A stretch of DNA of 5,670 nucleotides from Bordetella parapertussis (GTDB taxonomy: Bacteria > Pseudomonadota > Gammaproteobacteria > Burkholderiales > SG8-39), in assembly GCA_945906975.1 (NCBI GenBank), contig CAMDRY010000234.1, positions 1 through 5,670 of the forward strand, given 5' to 3'. This document shows positions 1-5,670 of this stretch, in pieces. Within the stretch, counting starts at the first letter, position 1, and each line of letters starts with the position of its first letter. The notes beneath the pieces were generated by a model. It had not been told where the DNA came from. It saw nothing but the letters and a program-made list of their open reading frames with translations, and did not search any database. The translations under genes and the position numbers were made by a program.

Positions 1-281
1 GGGTTTTCGGTGCTGTCGCGTAAATTGGTAAGGCCCTCCAGCATAGGGACACCTGCCGACGAAAGCTGTTCCAGGTGGAAGCAGAAATTGATCAAATCGC
101 TGCGTTTCACCGAGGAGGCGGAAAAAAACGAAGTTCGACCGCGTTTGGACGGGGCACCGGCAATGAGATCGAGTCCCATGCGTTTGAGGCGCAACTCCAG
201 ATCGATGATGTTTACGGCGTCGAGTTGCCCCATGATCGCCTTGCCGCGGGTATCGATTGCCTTGTAATTGAACAGCGCCAT
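1..281 (-). CDS. mshG: MshG-like type IV pilus inner-membrane platform protein (GspF/PilC family), N-terminal 93 residues
   Basis: Partial gene: the ATG is at 281-279 and the reading frame stays open to the left edge, giving 93 codons. The first ~40 residues (starting MALFNYKAIDTRGK) have the short N-terminal segment typical of GspF/PilC proteins: FxYKAxDxxG, followed by a helix ending in LRLKRMGLDLI. From about residue 59 the first T2SSF domain begins (SDLINFCFHLEQLSSAGVPM, then LEGL), matching the family pattern of an F-x-x-x-L-x-x-L-L-x-A-G-x-P-L stretch. Family members are about 400 residues long with two such domains and three membrane helices; these lie outside the window. The protein should form the cytoplasmic-membrane platform on which the MshE ATPase acts. 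A GAAGG at 291-295 lies 9 bases before the ATG, supporting this start. It follows mshE by 38 bases, the usual mshE-mshG order. A GspF of a type II secretion system is the alternative; the neighbours favour MshG. Confidence 0.9.
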   Translation of the reverse strand, partial: MALFNYKAIDTRGKAIMGQLDAVNIIDLELRLKRMGLDLIAGAPSKRGRTSFFSASSVKRSDLINFCFHLEQLSSAGVPMLEGLTNLRDSTEN

Positions 282-290
282 GGTTGTTGG

Positions 291-295
291 CCTTC
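291..295 (-). promoter_or_regulatory. Ribosome binding site of mshG
   Basis: GAAGG on the minus strand, 9 bases before the ATG at 281. It lies in the 38-base gap after the mshE stop codon and fixes the mshG start. The gap has no visible promoter, so mshG is probably read from the mshE transcript. Confidence 0.6.
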
Positions 296-319
296 AGAGA
301 AGAGCGCCTGCGACCGCGC

Positions 320-2038
320 CTACATGCGGTCAGTAAGGTCGACGACACGCATCAGTTCGTCGACGGCCGTCGTTCCGTCGAGAACGCGGCGCACGCCATC
401 GTCGGCCAGCGTATGAAATCCTTTGGCAATCGCCGCCTTATGGATTTCCCGCGCGCTTGCGCGATTTGCGATCATTTCGTCTAGGTCAGGATCCATCTTT
501 AGTAATTCCATGATGGCGACCCGACCGCGGTAGCCTTGATAGTCGCAGTGATCGCAGCCGACTGAGCGGTAGAGTGTCGGCGGCCTGTCCGGGCGCACGG
601 CAAGCATGCGGCATTCGGAGGCATTGGCCTCGTAAGGCTGCCGGCAGTGTCGGCAGAGTTTTCGCATCAGTCGCTGCGCGATGATGCCTATGATATTGCC
701 CGCGAGGATGTCAGGCACGATACCGATGTCCGCAAGTCGTGGCAGGGCCCCAAGCGCGGAATTTGTGTGCAGCGTGGAGTAGACCTGGTGGCCGGTCATT
801 GCAGCGCGAAAGGCCATCTGCGCCGTATCCTCGTCGCGCACTTCCCCCACCAGGATCACATCAGGATCCTGACGCATCAGGGACCTGATGCCGTTGGCAA
901 AATCCATCTTTGCCGCCTCCGATACGGAAGTCTGGCGGATAAGGGTCATTGGATACTCGACCGGATCCTCGAGGGTCATGATGTTTATGCCGTCATGATT
1001 GATGTGATTGAGCACCGAATAGAGCGTCGTGGTTTTCCCGCTTCCGGTGGGGCCCGTGACCAGAATGATGCCCTCGGGTCGGGCGAGCATTTTTTTCAGG
1101 AGTGCGAGTTGTGAGGCTTCAAGCCCCAGCATGTCGAGAGGCACGATGCCTTTTTGCCGGTCGAGAATCCGCAATACGACGTTCTCGCCGTGTGTCGTTA
1201 CCTGCGACGAGACACGAAAATCCACGGGCCGTCCGGTAAGGGTCAGGGAAATTCGGCCATCCTGTGGTGCGCGTGTCTCCGCGATGTTCATTCCGGCCAG
1301 AACCTTGAGGCGCACGGTCATGGCCGGCCAGTATGTCTTGTGCAATGAGCGGATCTGTCGCAACACACCGTCTATGCGGTAACGGATACGCAGAAAATTC
1401 TGTTCCGGCTCGAAGTGCACGTCCGAAGCGCCTTGCTCCACCGCGTCAGCAAGCAAGGAGGAAATCAATCTGACGACGGGTTGGCTGTATTCGTCGCCCG
1501 AGGAGTGCAGGCTTTGGTAATCGATTTCACCGGTTTCGATCTCGTGCAGGATTCCGTCGATCGAAAGCTCGAGTCCGTAATACTGTTCAATTGCGCGGGC
1601 AATTTCTGTTTCACCGGCCAGGCGCGCCTCGAGTTCCATTTCGCCGCGCAACTGCGCCCGCACCTGGTCAAGGGCGACGACGTTGTTCGTGTCGGCGATT
1701 GCGATGATAAGCAGGCGTTTTTCACGATCCAGGGCGACCGGGAAGATGTGGTGGCGCTTTGCAAAATCGCGCGGCATCAGTTTGATCGCGGCGGCATCGA
1801 CCACGATTTGTGACAAGTCGACACTCTGTAGTCCGAGCTTTTCGGAAAGCGCATCGCGCAGGGTTGCTTCCGAGACGAAGCCCAGTTGAACCAGGAGCCG
1901 GCCGACGGGTTGGTTCGACTTGAGTTGTTCAAGCAGTGCGATGCGCAGCTGGTCTTCGGTCAGAATGCCCTGCGAGATCAGGATCTGGCCGATATGGCGC
2001 TTGGCCTGCGGGGCTGCGGTTGGAGCCGTTGTAGGCAT
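320..2038 (-). CDS. mshE: MshE-like type IV pilus extension ATPase with N-terminal MshEN domain
   Basis: A 572-residue protein from the ATG at 2038, stop TAG at 320-322. Residues 15-38 and 44-67 are two 24-residue MshEN motifs separated by exactly five residues, the cyclic di-GMP-binding layout known from Vibrio MshE. The N2/C-terminal ATPase follows: Walker A GPTGSGKT (329-336), Asp box TLEDPVEY (355-362), Walker B region VILVGEVRD (394-402), His box GHQVYSTLHTN (416-426). A tetracysteine zinc site (C462, C465, C495, C498) is typical of GspE/PilB extension motors and absent from PilT retraction motors. It should be a cytoplasmic hexamer driving MshG and pilin assembly. Start choice: the frame is open to a TTG at 2053 (577 residues), 5 bases after the mshN stop. 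Neither start has a clear Shine-Dalgarno sequence; I prefer ATG because the extra five residues add no domain. The first MshEN motif begins HIG instead of RLG, and the second begins PVG and ends in K instead of Q. PilB or GspE are alternatives; the MshL/MshN context favours MshE. Confidence 0.93.
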   Translation of the reverse strand: MPTTAPTAAPQAKRHIGQILISQGILTEDQLRIALLEQLKSNQPVGRLLVQLGFVSEATLRDALSEKLGLQSVDLSQIVVDAAAIKLMPRDFAKRHHIFPVALDREKRLLIIAIADTNNVVALDQVRAQLRGEMELEARLAGETEIARAIEQYYGLELSIDGILHEIETGEIDYQSLHSSGDEYSQPVVRLISSLLADAVEQGASDVHFEPEQNFLRIRYRIDGVLRQIRSLHKTYWPAMTVRLKVLAGMNIAETRAPQDGRISLTLTGRPVDFRVSSQVTTHGENVVLRILDRQKGIVPLDMLGLEASQLALLKKMLARPEGIILVTGPTGSGKTTTLYSVLNHINHDGINIMTLEDPVEYPMTLIRQTSVSEAAKMDFANGIRSLMRQDPDVILVGEVRDEDTAQMAFRAAMTGHQVYSTLHTNSALGALPRLADIGIVPDILAGNIIGIIAQRLMRKLCRHCRQPYEANASECRMLAVRPDRPPTLYRSVGCDHCDYQGYRGRVAIMELLKMDPDLDEMIANRASAREIHKAAIAKGFHTLADDGVRRVLDGTTAVDELMRVVDLTDRM

Positions 2039-2058
2039 AGCGGGCGGCGCCAAGTTTT

Positions 2059-3450
2059 TTACCGCTGAAGTTCGCGCATGCGCGCGGTGGCGCGGGTACG
2101 GTCGAAGGTCGAGGGCCGTGCGTCGCTTAGGGCGAGCGCTTTTTGGTAGTACTCCAGAGCTAGCTTGCTCTGGCGGATATGGTCCAGGCTCACCGCCAAA
2201 TTGTAGGCGTAATCAGCGTTGTCCGGTTCGTTTGACAAGGCCTTGAAATAGGCCGCCTGGGCTTCCGGCCAACGCGCTTGCAGGGCCATTTGGTTGCCCA
2301 GGGCAAAGTGCAGGAATCCGGCCTCCGGCTGGGTGGCAATCATGTTTTTCAGACGGCTTTCCGATTGCATCGGATCGGCCTGCCCGCGCAACGCGATGAG
2401 ACCGGCGAGTGCATGCGCATCACGCGGATCAGATTCAAGCAGTTTCAGGTAGCGGGCTTCCGCGTTTTCATGCTGTCCGCTGCGAGCTTCGATTGCTGCC
2501 AGCCCCAGAAGCGCATCCCTGTTGGATGGTTCGAGTTTTAGTGCATTGGAGTAAGCCTGGCGCGCGACTGGGAGATCGCTCTTCTGGTAGGCGTCATACG
2601 CGATTTCAAGTTGTTGGTCTGTTCGCGTTGCCGTTGACGCCGATGGTGTGAGCCTCGCGCCACCAGCCTGTCTTGGCGTTGATGCAGCCGCGGCACGTTC
2701 AGCCGGATTGGAAGCCGAACGTGTGATCCTCACAGGGGCGTTAGCCGAGGCCGTAGGCGTTATGGCTACAGGCGCAGATGGCCCGCTGCTTGAAGGCTGA
2801 TTTGCGCCGATCGTCGGTTTTGCAGCTTGAATGCCCGCTTTGTTGTCTTGCGCGGCGCTTGCCGGTGATGCGCCGATGGTCGAGGGGGCTGTGTTTGGTC
2901 CGGGGCTGGCAAGCGGATCGATGGGCGCGGCGGCAGCGGGCGCGGGTGTGATCGGTTCCAGGGGCTTCGATGGCGCATTTGCAACGGCGGTCGGTGCCAC
3001 GATATAGCGAGGTTGCAATTGCCACCAGAAATAGCCGATACAGCCGGCTGCAAACACCGCCAAGGCCCCAACCGTATAATAAAAGGGCTTTCGCGGGTTG
3101 TAGTCCTCGAGGCCTTTTGCCTCAAACATTTGTTTCGCTGCGGCCTGATTGCGGGTCGGTTCAACCGGCGTGTCGGCGAAAATCGGTCCCGTAGCAGCCG
3201 GGATTGGTTCTTGTGACGTGAGGGAATACATTCCGTCAAGCCCTTGGGGCGCTGAGGAAGAGGGCAGGTCTTCCGAGAGTATTTCAAGCTGTTGCGTTAT
3301 GTCCGGAAGATTTTCGCGCGTAATAATCGGTTTTGCCGGCGCGCTGGCAGCGGCAGGCGCAAGTTCAATTCTGGACGAAGCACTGGACGAAGCCTGGTTC
3401 CCCTGCTTGGCCAGTTCTGCCTTCTTCAGCGCCTCGAGCAGCAGGCTCAC
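2059..3450 (-). CDS. mshN: MshN-like membrane-anchored periplasmic TPR protein of MSHA-type pilus
   Basis: A 463-residue protein starting with GTG at 3450-3448, stop TAA at 2061-2059. Layout: an amphipathic N-terminal helix (MSLLLEALKKAELAKQ); a polar cytoplasmic stretch to ~122; one membrane helix at ~123-144 (from PFYYTVGAL, ending FWW), preceded by NPRK, so the N-terminus is predicted inside; a Pro/Ala/Ser-rich periplasmic linker at ~150-275; then about five TPR-like units at ~278-445, with clear repeats at 278-311 (ending LKLEPSN), 312-345 (ending LESDPRD), 378-411 (ending LSNEPDN) and 412-445. MshN of MSHA operons has the same anchor-linker-TPR plan and is thought to help assemble the secretin, as TPR pilotins such as PilF do. 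The start overlaps the mshL stop in GTGA, and GAAGGA lies 8 bases upstream, so translational coupling is likely. The N-terminal helix also resembles that of GspB. TPR and membrane assignments are firm; the name rests mainly on context. Confidence 0.85.
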   Translation of the reverse strand: MSLLLEALKKAELAKQGNQASSSASSRIELAPAAASAPAKPIITRENLPDITQQLEILSEDLPSSSAPQGLDGMYSLTSQEPIPAATGPIFADTPVEPTRNQAAAKQMFEAKGLEDYNPRKPFYYTVGALAVFAAGCIGYFWWQLQPRYIVAPTAVANAPSKPLEPITPAPAAAAPIDPLASPGPNTAPSTIGASPASAAQDNKAGIQAAKPTIGANQPSSSGPSAPVAITPTASANAPVRITRSASNPAERAAAASTPRQAGGARLTPSASTATRTDQQLEIAYDAYQKSDLPVARQAYSNALKLEPSNRDALLGLAAIEARSGQHENAEARYLKLLESDPRDAHALAGLIALRGQADPMQSESRLKNMIATQPEAGFLHFALGNQMALQARWPEAQAAYFKALSNEPDNADYAYNLAVSLDHIRQSKLALEYYQKALALSDARPSTFDRTRATARMRELQR

Positions 3451-5192
3451 TTGTCGGGTCCTTCAAGAGTCGGTTTCCCGGGGTTGGGTGCAGACAGGAA
3501 GTCTTCGCCGGGAAGGAATGTGCGGTAGGCGCGATAGTCACCGCTTAGGCTTGCGTCGCGGACCACCAGAGGGCGCAGGAAAATCACCAGTTCCGTTTTT
3601 GCATTGGTCTTGTTGCGTTGCGAGAACAAGTCCCCAAAAATGGGAATGCGGTTGACCCCGGGAACGCCGTCCTCGAGGCTGTTGATCGAATCCTGGATCA
3701 GCCCGCCCATTACCGCAGTTTCCCCGCTCGACACTTTGATCAGCGATTCCATCTCGCGCGTCTGGATTTGTGGAATCCTGTTTTTGATGCCCGCAGCCAA
3801 GCCCGGCGTGGGATCTTCGACGTAACTGAGGATGCGCGTTACTGCAGGGCGCAAATTGAGCAGTATGGTGTCATCGGACGATATCTGCGGTGTGACGTTC
3901 ATGACAAAGCCGACTGGCACGACGTTCGGTGTGGCGGTGAAACTGGTCTGTGCGGTGCCTGCTGCGGTGGCCGCAATCGTGTCGGACTTGATCGTGAAAT
4001 AAACAAGATTGTCGACTACTTTGAGAATCGCGCTCTGGTTGTTGATTACGCTTATTTTCGGACTTGAAAGCACGCGCACCGTGCCGAAAGATTCCAGCAG
4101 TTGCAGCGAGGCGGTGAATGAATCGGTCACGTAGTTAAGCGTAAAGAAACTTCCGACCGGTGTTGCCGTGGTTGTGCCGGTGGAAGCTTGCGCCGTACGC
4201 GTTCCGGCGGGGCCGCGGCGAAAAAGGCTCCAGTTGATGCCAGACTGGTAATTATTATTCAGTGTTACTTCCGCTATCGTCGCCTCTATCATGACTTGCC
4301 GCTTGGCGCTGACCATGACCTGGTCAAGGAATTCCTGGATCTTTTCGTGCTGGCGGCCGGTGGCGCGAATGACTAGCACGCCGGCTTCGGCGTTGGCGAT
4401 AACGGCGGCCGCTTCGCGGAACGTGGGGCCAAGCGACACAGGCGCTTGTTGAGCAACGGGGGCGCCGGCGGAGCCAGCCGCAGTTGCCACAGGAGATTGT
4501 TGTGCTTGTGCCGGCACTTGCGCGCCAGAAGCCGGGATCAGTTTGTCCGTCTCGTGCAAGATATCCTTGACGTTATTGACCATCGTGAGCCAGAACTTGT
4601 TGTCTGAACGGTTTTGGACCTGCGCTGATGACGCATTGCTGCTACCGGAAGAGCCACCGCCGCCCGAAGAGCTGGCGCCTGTCGATATCTGGCCTGAAAC
4701 CCCGATTTGTCCGGTGCTGGTGCGCTCGAGATTGACGTAGTCGATCTTGTAAATGCGCAGGAAAGGCGAGTCCGGCATCACCAGCAAGTTGGGTCCGTCA
4801 AGTTCCCAGCGCATGTCGGTCTGCTTTGAGATTCGCGACAGCAGTTGCGGCAGTGTCTGGTCGATGGCGTTGAGCGTGACCGAACCGCGTATGCCCGGGT
4901 GCACATCGACGTTGATCTTGGCATCGCGGGCTAGGGCGAACAGCAGTTCCGCGACGGGAACATTATTGACCACGACGCTATAAGTCTCGGCCTTTACCGC
5001 CGGTTTGGGCTTCGGCAGTGAGGTGGGGAACTGCACCGGGGGCGGAATGTTCGCAGCCGGTTTTTCTGGCTCAGCCTTGATGTGCGCGACTGAAGGTTTC
5101 ATGGCCGGCGTGGCGCAGGCAGTCAGCAACAACGCCGTCATGATCGGGGCTAGTTGTCTTGTGCGTCGGTTCAAGGGGGCTGAGCACACCAT
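3447..5192 (-). CDS. mshL: MshL-like pilus secretin, outer-membrane lipoprotein
   Basis: A 581-residue protein, ATG at 5192-5190, stop TGA at 3449-3447. It begins with a lipoprotein signal: basic n-region (R9, R10, R12), hydrophobic IMTALLLTA and lipobox LTAC with C26 as the predicted lipidated cysteine. Residues ~70-140 form an STN/N0-type domain (SVVVNNVPVAELLFALARD, then a GSVTLNAID strand). A Ser/Gly-rich stretch (170-190) and an Ala/Gln/Pro-rich linker (223-250) flank a short N-domain segment; another N-type segment (256-295, VLVIRATGRQHEKIQEFLDQ) precedes the secretin core at ~296-543. The core has the family signature VPGVNRIPIFGDLF (510-523) and ends TELVIFLRPLVVRD. It should oligomerise into the outer-membrane gate through which the pilus passes. 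The start is supported because the next Met (M18) would remove all basic residues from the signal. There is no Shine-Dalgarno sequence before the ATG (AATTTTAA). PilQ is less likely: there is no AMIN domain and the protein is a lipoprotein. GspD is unlikely from size and neighbours. Confidence 0.93.
   Translation of the reverse strand: MVCSAPLNRRTRQLAPIMTALLLTACATPAMKPSVAHIKAEPEKPAANIPPPVQFPTSLPKPKPAVKAETYSVVVNNVPVAELLFALARDAKINVDVHPGIRGSVTLNAIDQTLPQLLSRISKQTDMRWELDGPNLLVMPDSPFLRIYKIDYVNLERTSTGQIGVSGQISTGASSSGGGGSSGSSNASSAQVQNRSDNKFWLTMVNNVKDILHETDKLIPASGAQVPAQAQQSPVATAAGSAGAPVAQQAPVSLGPTFREAAAVIANAEAGVLVIRATGRQHEKIQEFLDQVMVSAKRQVMIEATIAEVTLNNNYQSGINWSLFRRGPAGTRTAQASTGTTTATPVGSFFTLNYVTDSFTASLQLLESFGTVRVLSSPKISVINNQSAILKVVDNLVYFTIKSDTIAATAAGTAQTSFTATPNVVPVGFVMNVTPQISSDDTILLNLRPAVTRILSYVEDPTPGLAAGIKNRIPQIQTREMESLIKVSSGETAVMGGLIQDSINSLEDGVPGVNRIPIFGDLFSQRNKTNAKTELVIFLRPLVVRDASLSGDYRAYRTFLPGEDFLSAPNPGKPTLEGPDK
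3459..3464 (-). promoter_or_regulatory. Ribosome binding site of mshN
   Basis: GAAGGA on the minus strand inside the 3' end of mshL, 8 bases before the GTG at 3450. It decides the non-ATG start and supports the four-base GTGA overlap with the mshL stop codon. Confidence 0.7.
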
Positions 5193-5207
5193 TTAAAATT
5201 GATGTTT

Positions 5208-5216
5208 AGTGTAGCA
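5208..5216 (-). promoter_or_regulatory. Candidate extended -10 promoter of mshL
   Basis: TGCTACACT on the minus strand fits an extended -10 (TGnTATAAT) at four of six hexamer positions plus the TG. A 17-base spacer would put the -35 at 5231-5236 (ATCAGC), which is poor. The A/T tract just upstream (5235-5253) could serve as an UP-like element. Transcription would start near 5201, leaving a leader of only about 8 bases before the mshL ATG, in keeping with the lack of a Shine-Dalgarno sequence. Recognised by eye only. Confidence 0.4.
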
Positions 5217-5223
5217 TGAGTCC

Positions 5224-5231
5224 CTAATTAG
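5224..5231. repeat. 8-bp perfect palindrome CTAATTAG beside the mshL promoter candidate
   Basis: CTAATTAG reads the same on both strands and lies in the spacer between the candidate -10 (5208-5213) and the expected -35 position. It could be an operator, but an 8-bp A/T-rich palindrome can arise by chance. Confidence 0.3.
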
Positions 5232-5260
5232 CTGATTTTTTTCGTTGTTTTAACTGCCTA

Positions 5261-5285
5261 TCATTGGCACCTGAAGCCCCAATGA
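5261..5285. repeat. 7-bp inverted repeat upstream of mshL, possible operator
   Basis: TCATTGG (5261-5267) and CCAATGA (5279-5285) are perfect inverted copies separated by 11 bases, so half-site centres are 18 bases apart, a spacing usual for dimeric regulators. It lies about 60 to 85 bases upstream of the estimated mshL transcription start, where activators commonly bind. No T-run follows on either strand within a few bases, which argues against an intrinsic terminator. No known regulator motif was recognised. Confidence 0.4.
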
Positions 5286-5308
5286 CGCGCTACGCGCCAA
5301 TTTGACGC
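5276..5308. repeat. Imperfect direct repeat sharing the CCAAT core of the inverted repeat
   Basis: GCCCCAATGACGC (5276-5288) and GCGCCAATTTGACGC (5294-5308) match except for one substitution and a two-base insertion; their starts are 18 bases apart. The first copy contains the right half of the 5261-5285 inverted repeat, giving three CCAAT-core sites in under 50 bases between the SPOR gene and mshL. Confidence 0.35.
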
Positions 5309-5315
5309 CCCCCTT

Positions 5316-5670
5316 TTATTGCCTATTCTGGCTGCGCATACGCTCAACGCTTCGATGAAACGGGCCAAAGGCTTTATAGACCTGCGGCAGATTCCGTATC
5401 GCCCTGTTCGCCTCCTCCGCAGAGGGATACAGGCCGTAGGCCACCCGATAATGTTGCAAATCGTTGATTTTTACACTGTAAACATAAAAATCTTCGAGCT
5501 TTAGTTTGCGCCCAGGCACGCGCACCAGCATGTCTTCGATACGATGCACATCCTTGTACGTCACGGTAAGCAACTGAATCGCATACTGCTCCCCTGACGT
5601 CGAGGGCAGCCATTGTTGCGTCGCCGCGAAGCGGGCTTGGGTGAGTTGTCCTGAGGCTGGCGGGGCTGGT
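5316..5670 (-). CDS. SPOR-domain protein, C-terminal 117 residues (start outside the window)
   Basis: The frame is open from the stop TAA at 5318-5316 to the right edge, so this is the 3' end of a longer gene. A TTG at 5573 is not the likely start, because the domain begins upstream of it. The visible protein starts with a Pro/Ala-rich linker (PAPPASGQLTQ), then a SPOR domain: first strand YAIQLLTVTY, helix HRIEDMLVRV, strand DFYVYSVKIND, then HYRVAYGLYPSAEEANRAIR and NLPQVY. SPOR domains are about 70-75 residues and bind glycan strands lacking stem peptides, usually as the periplasmic C-terminus of a membrane protein. The end VERMRSQNRQ is short and basic. It lies 123 bases upstream of mshL on the same strand with no clear terminator between. 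It could be a DamX-like protein or the C-terminus of an ExeA/MshM-type AAA ATPase fused to SPOR; the window cannot tell. Confidence 0.85.
   Translation of the reverse strand, partial: PAPPASGQLTQARFAATQQWLPSTSGEQYAIQLLTVTYKDVHRIEDMLVRVPGRKLKLEDFYVYSVKINDLQHYRVAYGLYPSAEEANRAIRNLPQVYKAFGPFHRSVERMRSQNRQ

Noticed and set aside
647..1114. Plus-strand open frame of 155 codons inside mshE, and similar long plus-strand frames across the window
   Set aside because: They lie opposite strongly supported minus-strand genes, have no recognisable domains and no ribosome sites, and are explained by G+C-rich codon use in mshE, mshN and mshL.
2741..3287. Minus-strand frames overlapping mshN in other phases (94 and 173 codons)
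   Set aside because: They are Arg/Pro-rich out-of-phase readings of the Pro/Ala-rich linker of MshN with no domain content.
1..5192. Type II secretion system (gspD/gspE/gspF) instead of an MSHA pilus locus
   Set aside because: The secretin is a lipoprotein of MshL size, a TPR MshN-like protein sits between secretin and ATPase, and the ATPase carries the two-motif MshEN domain; together these fit MSHA better than T2SS.
5268..5282. Possible sigma-54 promoter (TGG with TGC 10 bases after the GG) on the minus strand
   Set aside because: Only the GG/GC core and a few other positions fit; the -24 element lacks the CA of TGGCAC, and the site is about 75 bases from the start codon. Too weak to call.
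5286..5297. CGCG-CTA-CGCG / GCGC-TAC-GCGC hairpin as terminator of the SPOR gene
   Set aside because: The stem is only four bases and no T-run follows on the minus strand, so it does not qualify as an intrinsic terminator.
5302..5329. Plus-strand promoter-like pair TTGACG (5302-5307) and TATTCT (5324-5329), 16-base spacer
   Set aside because: It would read into the antisense strand of the SPOR gene, with no plus-strand gene in reach; the -10 matches at only four of six positions.
5316..5573. Treating the TTG at 5573 as the start of an 85-residue protein
   Set aside because: The same frame continues without a stop to the window edge, and the first SPOR strand (YAIQLL) is encoded upstream of the TTG.

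Overview
The window carries part of a mannose-sensitive-haemagglutinin (MSHA)-type type IV pilus biogenesis locus. All recognisable genes are on the minus strand, so transcription runs from high to low coordinates. In that order they are: the 3' part of a SPOR-domain protein gene (5316 to the right edge), an intergenic region of about 120 bp, a lipoprotein secretin (mshL, 3447-5192), a membrane-anchored TPR protein (mshN, 2059-3450), a GspE/PilB-superfamily extension ATPase with an N-terminal MshEN domain (mshE, 320-2038), and the first 93 codons of a GspF/PilC-type inner-membrane platform protein (mshG, 1-281). The order L-N-E-G matches the assembly half of MSHA operons, except that no mshM lies between mshL and mshN.

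The genes look Gram-negative and proteobacterial: an outer-membrane secretin with a lipobox, a periplasmic TPR protein and a SPOR domain. The moderately high G+C and the style of the MshN N-terminus suggest a betaproteobacterium. That placement is an inference from impression; no marker gene is present.

The four msh genes are packed as one operon. mshL and mshN overlap by four bases (GTGA), mshN and mshE are separated by 5 or 20 bases depending on the mshE start, and mshE and mshG by 38. The only sizeable non-coding stretch is 5193-5315. It holds an extended -10 promoter candidate for mshL, an A/T tract, an 8-bp palindrome, a 7-bp inverted repeat and a related imperfect direct repeat. It has no convincing terminator, so the SPOR gene may be co-transcribed with the msh genes.

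Expected roles by family: MshL forms the outer-membrane pore, MshN links the envelope layers and probably helps secretin assembly, MshE powers pilin polymerisation from the cytoplasm and may sense cyclic di-GMP, and MshG is the membrane platform that MshE drives. The SPOR protein would act at peptidoglycan.

I found no RNA genes, CRISPR arrays, insertion sequences or other mobile elements. The system is a known type. The points worth a second look are the altered cyclic di-GMP motif in MshE, the missing mshM combined with a GspB-like MshN N-terminus, the adjacent SPOR gene, and the dyad-rich control region before mshL.
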